From the NCBI GenBank assembly GCA_009744235.1, contig WPHV01000010.1, forward strand, positions 62,001-126,000: a stretch of 64,000 nucleotides of DNA, written 5' to 3'. The notes under the pieces are model-generated. The model ran no database searches. It was not told where the DNA came from and saw only the letters and a list, made by a program, of their open reading frames with translations. Position numbers and translations under genes: made by a program. This stretch comes from Gillisella vitis. GTDB lineage: Bacteria; Pseudomonadota; Alphaproteobacteria; Rhizobiales; Rhizobiaceae. Numbering within the stretch: the stretch's first letter is position 1; each line of letters begins with the position of its first letter. Of this stretch, positions 1 through 6,822 are shown piece by piece.

Positions 1-624
1 ACAGAGATTCAAAGAGATCGTGGTGATTTCCAGATCTCGGGGAATGGGCTCTCCCGGTCCATTAATGGCTGATAAACTGCCGCGATTGACATGTCCAATC
101 ACCCGGCCGTTGATCACTTCTACATTGCCGGAAATCTCAAAGCGGATATTGGGCCGAATTGTCTGGCTGAGCGCAAAGGATTTGCGAGCTACATTCTTTT
201 CCGTGACGTTCAACGGCGTGGTTTGCGGGGGATTTTGAAAGAACCTCTCCAGGGGGTTGGGGGCCATGACCACAGCGGCCCCAATGAAGAGTAGCGCGAA
301 AGCCGTGCATCCCAAAGTATAGAAGATACAGGATGCGGCGCTGATCTGGGGGCTGCCACGACCGTTGATCAGCGAGGTCAGCCCCGCCAATCCACCCGCA
401 GTGAGCAAGGTATACAGCGATATGTAAGAGTTCTTGATAAAATCTGGCAAACGCTCGAAATTTTCATCACCTAAAAACTTGCCGGCCATAGTGACGATGA
501 AAATCACCATGGCAACGGAAAGCAGAAGAATAATTGTCGCCTCCAGCAATCCTCCCGACTCGCGTCGTCGAACGGCATGAATGCTTGGTAGTTTACTACC
601 TTTGGCTGAATCAACTTGCGCCAT
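1..624 (-). CDS. Partial hypothetical membrane protein (C-terminus outside window)
   Basis: An open frame runs without a stop from an ATG at 624 leftward to the window edge, giving 208 residues (MAQVDSAKGSKLPSIHAV...). A hydrophobic segment at about residues 27-45 (ATIILLLSVAMVIFIVTMAG) is probably the first membrane helix. Two more follow around residues 67-80 (LYTLLTAGGLAGLTSL) and 95-120 (ISAASCIFYTLGCTAFALLFIGAAVVMA). After that the chain turns soluble, with a beta-rich stretch (IRFEISGNVEVINGRVIGHV) that could form a small periplasmic or cytoplasmic domain. I do not recognise the family. The gene is divergent from nothing nearby; the cysteine-cluster gene at 731 lies upstream on the same strand, 106 bp away. 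Confidence 0.75.
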   Translation of the reverse strand, partial: MAQVDSAKGSKLPSIHAVRRRESGGLLEATIILLLSVAMVIFIVTMAGKFLGDENFERLPDFIKNSYISLYTLLTAGGLAGLTSLINGRGSPQISAASCIFYTLGCTAFALLFIGAAVVMAPNPLERFFQNPPQTTPLNVTEKNVARKSFALSQTIRPNIRFEISGNVEVINGRVIGHVNRGSLSAINGPGEPIPRDLEITTISLNLC

Positions 625-730
625 CACACATCCTCGGCTGTGCCCGAGAAACAAAAATGTTATATATATAGCTAACATACAATTTATATTTAAGCAATAT
701 AATTAAAACCTATGCGCGAACATTCAGAAA

Positions 731-1087
731 TCAGTCGTCATAAATATCGGTGTCGGGCAAATTATCTATGGCAAATCCGCGTGCTTCTCGGGCGATGCGA
801 CATTCAGGGTCGCCGGGCATGCAATCGCGGCAGACCTGCGGACGAACGTCGTAAACTCCACAGCCGACATGCTTGCCAAGTTCGCCGGTCAGTGCCGCGC
901 AGCGGCCTTTGCCCGCCGCATCGACGTCAAATTTCATGCCGCTCAGATCCGCTGCCACGAATTCATCAGGGATCTTTGCCAGCTGCTCGTCGCTCTCCAG
1001 CGAAAATCGTGGCCAGTCAGCCTGATAGGCGCAACAGGCGCCGCAGGTCTGGCAATCGAAAATTTCGGGCGGTGAGGTTTCCAGCAT
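731..1087 (-). CDS. YkgJ-family cysteine cluster protein
   Basis: A 118-residue protein starting at ATG 1087 (MLETSPPEIFDCQTCGACC). It has the N-terminal C-x2-C-x2-CC cluster (DCQTCGACC) and later cysteines in GRCAAL, VGCGVYDVRPQVCRDC and DPECRIA. This spacing is that of the YkgJ/UPF0153 family, small proteins thought to bind zinc or an iron-sulfur centre through up to eight cysteines. The molecular role is unknown. The length is normal for the short rhizobial members. A second, longer relative of the same superfamily (YcgN type) lies at 59202, so the window holds two independent members. It appears monocistronic. Confidence 0.85.
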   Translation of the reverse strand: MLETSPPEIFDCQTCGACCAYQADWPRFSLESDEQLAKIPDEFVAADLSGMKFDVDAAGKGRCAALTGELGKHVGCGVYDVRPQVCRDCMPGDPECRIAREARGFAIDNLPDTDIYDD

Positions 1088-1162
1088 GATTTGTCTTAGA
1101 GTCTGTCAGGTTCATATTGAACCAGACAGGCTCACGCTTTTCTTATTTTCGTTTGGCTTTTC

Positions 1163-1192
1163 GGGAAAACCGTTTTCCACTTTTCCCTAGAA
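1163..1192. repeat. Dispersed intergenic motif, copy 1
   Basis: The core AAAACCGTTTTCCACTTTTC is flanked by GGG and CCC. Close relatives occur at 6609, 29265, 43389 and 51393, always between genes. The core AAACCGGTTT is itself nearly palindromic. Short motifs of this kind are common between genes in rhizobial genomes; the function is not known. Confidence 0.6.
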
Positions 1193-1342
1193 ACTCTAGC
1201 ACAAAAGCATCCGGAGCGGAATTGTTTCTGGCCAAAAAGCAGAAGGACGCCATGAGGCAGTTTGCTGGAATTCATACACGCTAAAACAACCAAAGGTTAG
1301 GGATTGGCGGTTACCATGCGCGCCTGTTCTTGAGGATTATCA

Positions 1343-2266
1343 ATGGAAGAGAATGCCATCACGCCGTGGGTCGACATCGGAGACTATGAGGCGATGACGC
1401 TTGCCATGGAGAATATGGGGGTGGCCGTCGCCCTGATGCGATTGGACGGGAGCCTGTTGTTTGCCAACAAGCCGTTTCGAACATTGCACGATTATGCCGC
1501 GCATCTGGCCCCAGCTGGTGGCTTCAGCGATCTTGTCCAGTCCGGGGCGCTCGCCCATTGGAATATCGATCCGGCCCGGTATTTTCAAACCCTGGTCGAG
1601 CGTCTTGTCGATAATGGCGGTCTGTGCCGGGATCAGCTCGAAATTGGCGACCGGATCATTGCGGTGGAAGACCGGCTGATCGAAGACCGGATGATCCTTT
1701 CGGTGCAGCAGGATATTACCGAGCAGATCGTCGCGGCACGTCGGCTGGCCTATCTTGCCAGCCACGACATTCTCACCGGCCTTGCCAACCGCGCCAGCGT
1801 CGAGGCTCAGCTTGATCGGTTGACGGCCATCAAGAGCGAGGGCAGAGGTCGGTTTGCGGTGCTGATTGGCGATCTCGATCTGTTCAAGGTCATTAACGAT
1901 ACCTATGGCCACGCGGCTGGCGATGCGGTGTTGCAGGAAATGGCCTGCCGCTTCCGAGCTGTCCTCGGCCGCAACGATTTCGCCGCCCGGCTCGGTGGCG
2001 ACGAATTTCTGTTTCTTTGCAATGATGACGATGCGCCGGACGCCAACGCCGAAAGGCTTGCGCAGCAGCTGATCGCCTGCGCCGACCAGCCAGTGGTCTT
2101 CGAGGGCAAGTCCTTATCCCTCGGCATCAGCCTTGGTTATAGCCTGTTTCCAGACCATGGAACGCAGACGGCGCAATTGACGCGCGCCGCCGATATCGCC
2201 CTTTACCGCGCCAAGAGCCAAGGCCGTGGCCGTCTGGTTCGCTTCGACCAGGGGGAGAACGGCTGA
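1343..2266 (+). CDS. PAS-GGDEF diguanylate cyclase
   Basis: A 307-residue cytoplasmic protein. Residues ~15-120 look like a PAS sensor (MGVAVALMRLDGSLLFANKPFRTLHDY). The GGDEF domain follows from about residue 133 (LAYLASHDILTGLANRASVEAQL). The active-site signature LGGDEF is intact at residues 217-222, with the upstream D-L-D-L-F-K-V-I-N-D metal/substrate segment at about 176-185. It should make cyclic di-GMP from two GTP. The product-inhibition I-site (RxxD five residues before GGDEF) reads GRND, so the arginine is out of place and feedback inhibition may be weak. There are no membrane segments, so the signal is probably intracellular. It stands alone, 18 bp from the convergent aminotransferase gene. 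Confidence 0.9.
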   Translation: MEENAITPWVDIGDYEAMTLAMENMGVAVALMRLDGSLLFANKPFRTLHDYAAHLAPAGGFSDLVQSGALAHWNIDPARYFQTLVERLVDNGGLCRDQLEIGDRIIAVEDRLIEDRMILSVQQDITEQIVAARRLAYLASHDILTGLANRASVEAQLDRLTAIKSEGRGRFAVLIGDLDLFKVINDTYGHAAGDAVLQEMACRFRAVLGRNDFAARLGGDEFLFLCNDDDAPDANAERLAQQLIACADQPVVFEGKSLSLGISLGYSLFPDHGTQTAQLTRAADIALYRAKSQGRGRLVRFDQGENG

Positions 2267-2284
2267 AGCAATTCTATCCGTGGC

Positions 2285-3166
2285 TCACATATCGCTTCCG
2301 GACCGCGCCCAATCCATATAAAGATCCAGTGCCTTGCGGGTCACGGGGCCTTCCTGGTAATCGCTGCCGTCCAGCCTCGAAACCGGGGCGATCTTCGAAT
2401 AATTGCCGCTGGTGAACACTTCGTCGGCACCGAGGAAATCGGCGACGCTGAGCGTGACTTCCTGCACATCGAAGCCCGCCTGGCGCAGCAGGGTGATGAC
2501 ACGCGAACGGGTGATACCCGCCAGGAAGGTGCGGTTGGGGATTGGGGTCAGCACCACGCCGTCCTTGACCATGAAGATGTTGGAGGAGGCGGTTTCCGCC
2601 ACATTGCCATTCATGTCCAGCGCCAGCGCATTGTCAAAACCACGGGCGCGGGCCTCGAGAATCATCCGGCCGGAATTGGGATAGAGGCTACCAGCCTTGG
2701 CATCGGTCATCGCGCATTCCGGCGAGGGGCGACGGAAGGGGGAGACGGTCAGCGTGTGCGGCGTGGCTGTGTGCATCGGCGCCTCGAACAGGCAGAGCGC
2801 AAAGCGGGTGGAGGCAGCATCCGGGGCAACGACCGAGCCCGGCGCGCCATGTTCAGCCCAATACATCGGCTTGATATAGATCGCCGTCTTGCCATCGAAC
2901 TTGGCAACCCCTTCGCGCGCCAGCCGCTCGATTTCCTCGGCGCTCATGGTTGGCTGCATATGCATGGCCAAAGCTGAACGGTTGATCCGCTGGCAATGCA
3001 GGTCGAGGTCGGGCGCGATCCCGTCGAACCAGCGCGCGCCGTCAAACACCGTCGAGCCCAGCCACATGGCATGGGATGTCGGCCCGATCAGCGGTGGATT
3101 GCCCGACAGCCATTCGCCATCGACATAGGTCCAGGTGGGGGTGCGCGGGGTGGTATCGACGGTCAT
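2285..3166 (-). CDS. Class IV aminotransferase (branched-chain amino acid / D-amino acid type)
   Basis: A PLP-dependent aminotransferase of 293 residues if it starts at ATG 3166 (MTVDTTPRTPTWTYVDGEW), which has GGAGA about 9 bp upstream. The frame is open to 3250, but those extra residues are hydrophobic and not family-like. The PLP lysine is expected at K157 in DAKAGSLYPNSGRMILEA. The cofactor-binding glutamate is E191 in GNVAETASSNIF. The fold-type IV pattern is complete through TRSRVITLLRQAGFDVQEVTLSVADFLGADEVFTSGN. The likely role is transamination of branched-chain amino acids with 2-oxoglutarate. Many rhizobia carry a second, non-housekeeping copy like this, so the substrate is uncertain. 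It is convergent with the diguanylate cyclase gene. Confidence 0.88.
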   Translation of the reverse strand: MTVDTTPRTPTWTYVDGEWLSGNPPLIGPTSHAMWLGSTVFDGARWFDGIAPDLDLHCQRINRSALAMHMQPTMSAEEIERLAREGVAKFDGKTAIYIKPMYWAEHGAPGSVVAPDAASTRFALCLFEAPMHTATPHTLTVSPFRRPSPECAMTDAKAGSLYPNSGRMILEARARGFDNALALDMNGNVAETASSNIFMVKDGVVLTPIPNRTFLAGITRSRVITLLRQAGFDVQEVTLSVADFLGADEVFTSGNYSKIAPVSRLDGSDYQEGPVTRKALDLYMDWARSGSDM

Positions 3167-3462
3167 TCTCAGTCTCCGGATCGTATTTGGCGGCAAAAGA
3201 CAAGCTGCACCGCGCAACGTCAAGGAGAAAATGCAAAGGGCATGCAGCACTTGCCCCCAAAAATGGCCGGTCTGCCACCATGGTCTCGGACAGACGGCGC
3301 GTCTTGCGAAATTTTTCTATAAAAACAGTGGCATGACGATCAGTCGTTGCAGAGTTCACCGATGGATTCGGTGTTTTACCATAAAAGTTGTGATTGATTT
3401 TTTTACTACCTAAGGAAAGTGTAGCCTTTTCGCGATTCCCTTGCTTTTCTTAAGGAGATTTC

Positions 3463-5682
3463 ATGCAAAGTGCTCGATGGCGTTGCCTTGCGGCCGCCGC
3501 TTTCCTTGGCCCGATATACCCAGCTCTGGCGCAGGATGCCGTGCAGGTTGCAAGCCCCCCTGCCGCAGAAGAAGCATTTGGCAATCCGCCGGTGCTGGGG
3601 CAATCGGCTGTTGCACCCAAGGGCACGCTTTACCGGGCGCTGCCATCCGCCACGCCGCAGCCCCATGCCGGGCGCGAACAGGTGCTCGACCTCAAGGTCG
3701 TCTATACGGAAGGCAGGATCCGCAAACCGGGTGGGTCGCCGGATAACCCTTTCGATCGCGTGCGCCTGCGCAGTTATCAAGGCACCAATGTCGATCCCGA
3801 CCACCCCTTCGTCGCTCCAACCATCGAAGCCATGCCGGGCGACACTATTCGGGTCAGGCTGGACAACCAGCTGCCGGCAGACCCGTCCTGCACATCCAGC
3901 GATACATCGGTGGATGTGCCCCATTGCTTCAACGGCACCAATCTTCACAGCCACGGCCTTTGGGTCAGCCCGACCGGCAATAGCGACAATGTGCTGCTGT
4001 CGATCAATCCGGGCATGAGGTTTGAATATGAATATAATATCCCGGCCGATCATCCGGCGGGCACGTTCTGGTATCACCCGCATCGCCATGGCTCTACCGC
4101 CTTGCAGGTTGGCAGCGGCATGGCGGGGGCGCTGATCATTCGCGGCGACCGTCCGCCGACAGACAAGACCAATGGCGACCTCGACACCTTGGTCAAACCA
4201 TTTCCGGAACGGCTGCTGGTGTTCGAGCAGATCCCCTATGCCTGCCTGACAAAGGACGGCAAGCTGAAGCAGACATTTGTCCCTGATCCCAAAGACCCGA
4301 AAAAGGGAAAATATGTCATCGACTGGACCTGCGAGAAGGGTGAAGTGGGCGAGGTGATTTCCTACGACCAGTTCACGCCCTCGAGCTGGGATGATTCCGG
4401 CCGCTTCACGACGGTCAATGGCCGGGTGCGTCCGGTGTTTGCCAATGCTGAAACGGGCAAGACCGAGCGCTGGCGCCTGGTGCATGCGGGCGTGCGCAAC
4501 ACGATCCAGGTCGAGTTCCACAAAATGAACACCACGGATTTCTTCAAGCGGGAGCGCAGCACCGATGCGGATGGAGAAGACCGGTTCGCCAATGACCTGT
4601 GCACTGGCCAATCGGTGCCTTACGTCGTGGCGGCTTCCGACGGGCTGACCATGGAGCAGGGCCAGGTGCGCAAGGATATTACCCTGCAACCCGGCTATCG
4701 CAACGACCTGCTGGTGAATTTCCCGGAAGACGGTCTTTACTGCATCGTCAACCCGCCAACCGACGCTGCCAATTCCGTCACGCGCACGCAGCAGGCCCGC
4801 TCAGTTCTCGGCTTCGTCCGGGTCAAAGGGGGCAAGGGCGCGCCAGCAGCGGGTGATCCGATTACCGAGATCAAAAAACAGCTGATCGCCAATGCCAATG
4901 CCTTCTACACGCCAGAGGTCGCCAATACGGTGGTCGCTGATCTGAACGATGGGCTGAAGCTGACGAAATTCATTCCCCATCCGACAGTTGCCGACGAAGA
5001 AGTTGCCGGCCAGCCAAAGCAGGATCTGGTGTTCTTCATCAATCTCGGTCCGGGCGGTAATGGGCCAAATGGCTTCCAGGTCGGTAAGAATTTCAATGTC
5101 GTGCAAAACGATGTCGGCGTCTATGTGCCAGACGGCGCCAAGGCTTACGATCCTAATGTGGTTGATCGCAAACTGGTGTTGGGGACAGCGCAGGAATGGG
5201 AGTTACGCTCCTATTTCGTCAGTCATCCCTTCCATATCCACGTCAATCCCTTCCAGATCGTCCGCATTCTTCGCCCCGACGGCAAGGATGTCAGCGGGCT
5301 GGACGCCAAGGAACTGGACGGATTGGATTCCCAATATGCTGGCCTGAAAGGTGTGTGGAAGGATACGCTCTGGATCAAAAGCAATGTCAACAATCCGCTG
5401 ACAGCAGTCGATGCCGCCTGGCTGAACGGCGATCTCAGCCGCAAGTCGATTCCCGATGCCCCCGATGCCCCCGATACCCCCGATGCCGCAAAGCCGCAAG
5501 GCGTCTACCGCATCTTCATCCGCACCCGTTATGAACGCTATATCGGCGAATTCGTCCTGCATTGCCACATCCTCGACCATGAGGACCAGGGCATGATGCA
5601 AAATGTCTCCATCGGCCTGCCCGACGGTGCGGGCGGATTGGCAAACGCCCATCATCACGGAAGTTCACCAGAGAGTAAGTAG
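3463..5682 (+). CDS. Exported multicopper oxidase
   Basis: A 739-residue protein with a Sec-type signal peptide ending near ALAQ (residue ~24) and a good ribosome site (AAGGAG) before ATG 3463. All four copper-ligand motifs are present: HSHGLW (H162, H164), WYHPHRHG (H205, H207), HPFHIH (H588, H591, H593) and LHCHILDHEDQGMM (H700, C701, H702, H706 and the axial methionine). Residues 95-235 form the first cupredoxin domain, the middle part the second, and ~500-725 the last. Such enzymes oxidise phenols or metals with O2 in the periplasm. A central insert and a DAPDAPDTPDA run near residue 665 are unusual. The protein is longer than CueO or bacterial laccases. No copper genes adjoin it, so the substrate is open. 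Confidence 0.88.
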   Translation: MQSARWRCLAAAAFLGPIYPALAQDAVQVASPPAAEEAFGNPPVLGQSAVAPKGTLYRALPSATPQPHAGREQVLDLKVVYTEGRIRKPGGSPDNPFDRVRLRSYQGTNVDPDHPFVAPTIEAMPGDTIRVRLDNQLPADPSCTSSDTSVDVPHCFNGTNLHSHGLWVSPTGNSDNVLLSINPGMRFEYEYNIPADHPAGTFWYHPHRHGSTALQVGSGMAGALIIRGDRPPTDKTNGDLDTLVKPFPERLLVFEQIPYACLTKDGKLKQTFVPDPKDPKKGKYVIDWTCEKGEVGEVISYDQFTPSSWDDSGRFTTVNGRVRPVFANAETGKTERWRLVHAGVRNTIQVEFHKMNTTDFFKRERSTDADGEDRFANDLCTGQSVPYVVAASDGLTMEQGQVRKDITLQPGYRNDLLVNFPEDGLYCIVNPPTDAANSVTRTQQARSVLGFVRVKGGKGAPAAGDPITEIKKQLIANANAFYTPEVANTVVADLNDGLKLTKFIPHPTVADEEVAGQPKQDLVFFINLGPGGNGPNGFQVGKNFNVVQNDVGVYVPDGAKAYDPNVVDRKLVLGTAQEWELRSYFVSHPFHIHVNPFQIVRILRPDGKDVSGLDAKELDGLDSQYAGLKGVWKDTLWIKSNVNNPLTAVDAAWLNGDLSRKSIPDAPDAPDTPDAAKPQGVYRIFIRTRYERYIGEFVLHCHILDHEDQGMMQNVSIGLPDGAGGLANAHHHGSSPESK

Positions 5683-5721
5683 ACCTTTGCTCTCGTAACC
5701 GGAATTGATGCGACAAACTGT

Positions 5722-5757
5722 TTCCGCCGTCCCTCGGGATGGCGGAATTGTTTCATT
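5722..5757 (+). terminator. Probable intrinsic terminator after the multicopper oxidase gene
   Basis: TTCCGCCGTCCC (5722-5733) pairs with GGGATGGCGGAA (5736-5747) apart from one G-T pair. TTGTTTCATTT follows. It lies 40 bp after the stop codon. The rest of 5758-5999 shows no gene I can support. Confidence 0.7.
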
Positions 5758-5999
5758 TCAGTGGAGGGACAATAATGCACCATTAGAAACCGGGATCAAA
5801 CATCCACCTGCGGGAATTGATGGTGGCAGCTGTATCGAAGTCACTACGGCAATAGATGCTGAAAAAGCACCGAATGATGATCGGCCAAATTTGGTTGTAT
5901 AGTATTAAAAAATCCATTAAAAGTAGAAATCCATAGACCGCTCTGCTATCGAAGCATCGCGCCAGGCTTTAGGCGCGGTTTCTTATTGTGGAGGTTCAA

Positions 6000-6476
6000 G
6001 TGACTCTTAAAAACATTGGTTCGGCTGCATTTCCTCACGTCTTTCTACGCTATGATGGGCAAGGTCATGTTTTGCCGGATGGACAAGGCGTTGGTACGGC
6101 GAATTGCCAGTTCTATGCCGGTCCCTGGGAGGCTTTTCATATTGATATTGTCGCCGATGGCAGCGTAACTATCCGTTCCAGCCAGTTTCCAGAGATTTAC
6201 CTTCGGATGGATGGTCGCAATGTCAGTTACGGCCAAGATGAGGGCGGTGGTCTTGTCAATGGCCAGACAGGCGCTCCTGGCCCGTATGAACACTTCGTTC
6301 TGGTTCCGCAGGCCGATGGTACCGTCGCTATCCAGTCAAAGGCGTTCCCGGGCATCTATCTTCGCCTTGACGGCTCGGGTGTCACCAAATTCGAAGATGC
6401 AGGTTCCGGAAAAGTTAATGCTCAGATCGGTGTCGGTCCCTGGGAGAAATTCCACATCGTCGATGCTGCAAAATAA
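6000..6476 (+). CDS. Small three-repeat beta-trefoil-like protein
   Basis: A protein of 158 residues. The frame also has a GTG at 5988, but GGAGG at 5990-5994 sits 5 bp before a second GTG at 6000, which I take as the start. The chain is three copies of one ~40-residue unit: residues 11-48 (FPHVFLRYDG ... GPWEAFHI), 63-101 (FPEIYLRMDG ... GPYEHFVLV) and 116-153 (FPGIYLRLDG ... GPWEKFHIV). Three repeats of this size with a conserved aromatic/hydrophobic core are the hallmark of a beta-trefoil, as in fascin, hisactophilin or ricin-B-like lectins. There is no signal peptide. A carbohydrate- or actin-type binding role is only inference from the fold. The gene stands alone. Confidence 0.75.
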   Translation: MTLKNIGSAAFPHVFLRYDGQGHVLPDGQGVGTANCQFYAGPWEAFHIDIVADGSVTIRSSQFPEIYLRMDGRNVSYGQDEGGGLVNGQTGAPGPYEHFVLVPQADGTVAIQSKAFPGIYLRLDGSGVTKFEDAGSGKVNAQIGVGPWEKFHIVDAAK

Positions 6477-6608
6477 GGAATTCGGACTGACATGCGGCAC
6501 TTGAAGCGGTGACCGAACAATCGGCTGTAAGCAACGCAATTTAGAGCATCGTACAGAAAACCGGAATCAGCACGATACTCTCAGTTTTTGTTTGTGCATC
6601 GGATTTAT

Positions 6609-6642
6609 CCGAAAACCGGTTTCCACTTTTCGGTCCGATGCT
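6609..6642. repeat. Dispersed intergenic motif, copy 2
   Basis: CGAAAACCGGTTTCCACTTT with flanks CC and TCGG matches the motif at 1163, 29265, 43389 and 51393. It lies in the 346-bp gap between the beta-trefoil gene and the oligopeptidase gene. Confidence 0.6.
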
Positions 6643-6679
6643 GTCGCTGTCAGTAAATCGAATAAAGTCTACATGTATA

Positions 6680-6720
6680 GAGCGTCCGCCTGTTCTCACC
6701 TGCGGGCGCTCATTCTGTTT
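6680..6720 (+). terminator. Possible terminator hairpin
   Basis: GAGCGTCCGC (6680-6689) pairs with GCGGGCGCTC (6702-6711) with one G-T pair. A T-rich tail ATTCTGTTT follows. It lies about 200 bp past the beta-trefoil gene and could end its transcript. Confidence 0.5.
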
Positions 6721-6746
6721 AGCAATTATGCAACAAATATAAGGAG

Positions 6747-6791
6747 CTACAGCGAACCTTTGTGCGCCATATATGGCGCACGGCGCTGTAG
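6747..6791. repeat. Nested perfect palindrome
   Basis: GTGCGCCATATATGGCGCAC (6762-6781) is a perfect 20-bp palindrome. It is enclosed by the outer arms CTACAGCG (6747-6754) and CGCTGTAG (6784-6791). It lies between convergent genes, 32 bp from the oligopeptidase stop codon. No T-run follows on either strand, so it is not a simple intrinsic terminator. Confidence 0.7.
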
Positions 6792-6822
6792 GAAGCGGAT
6801 TATTAGTGATCTGAGATCGCTC

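Noticed and set aside
3406..4689. 427-residue minus-strand frame
   Set aside because: Antisense of the multicopper oxidase gene, which has all copper ligands.
5705..5902. 65-residue plus-strand frame after the multicopper oxidase
   Set aside because: It starts before the terminator hairpin and has no ribosome site or recognisable sequence.
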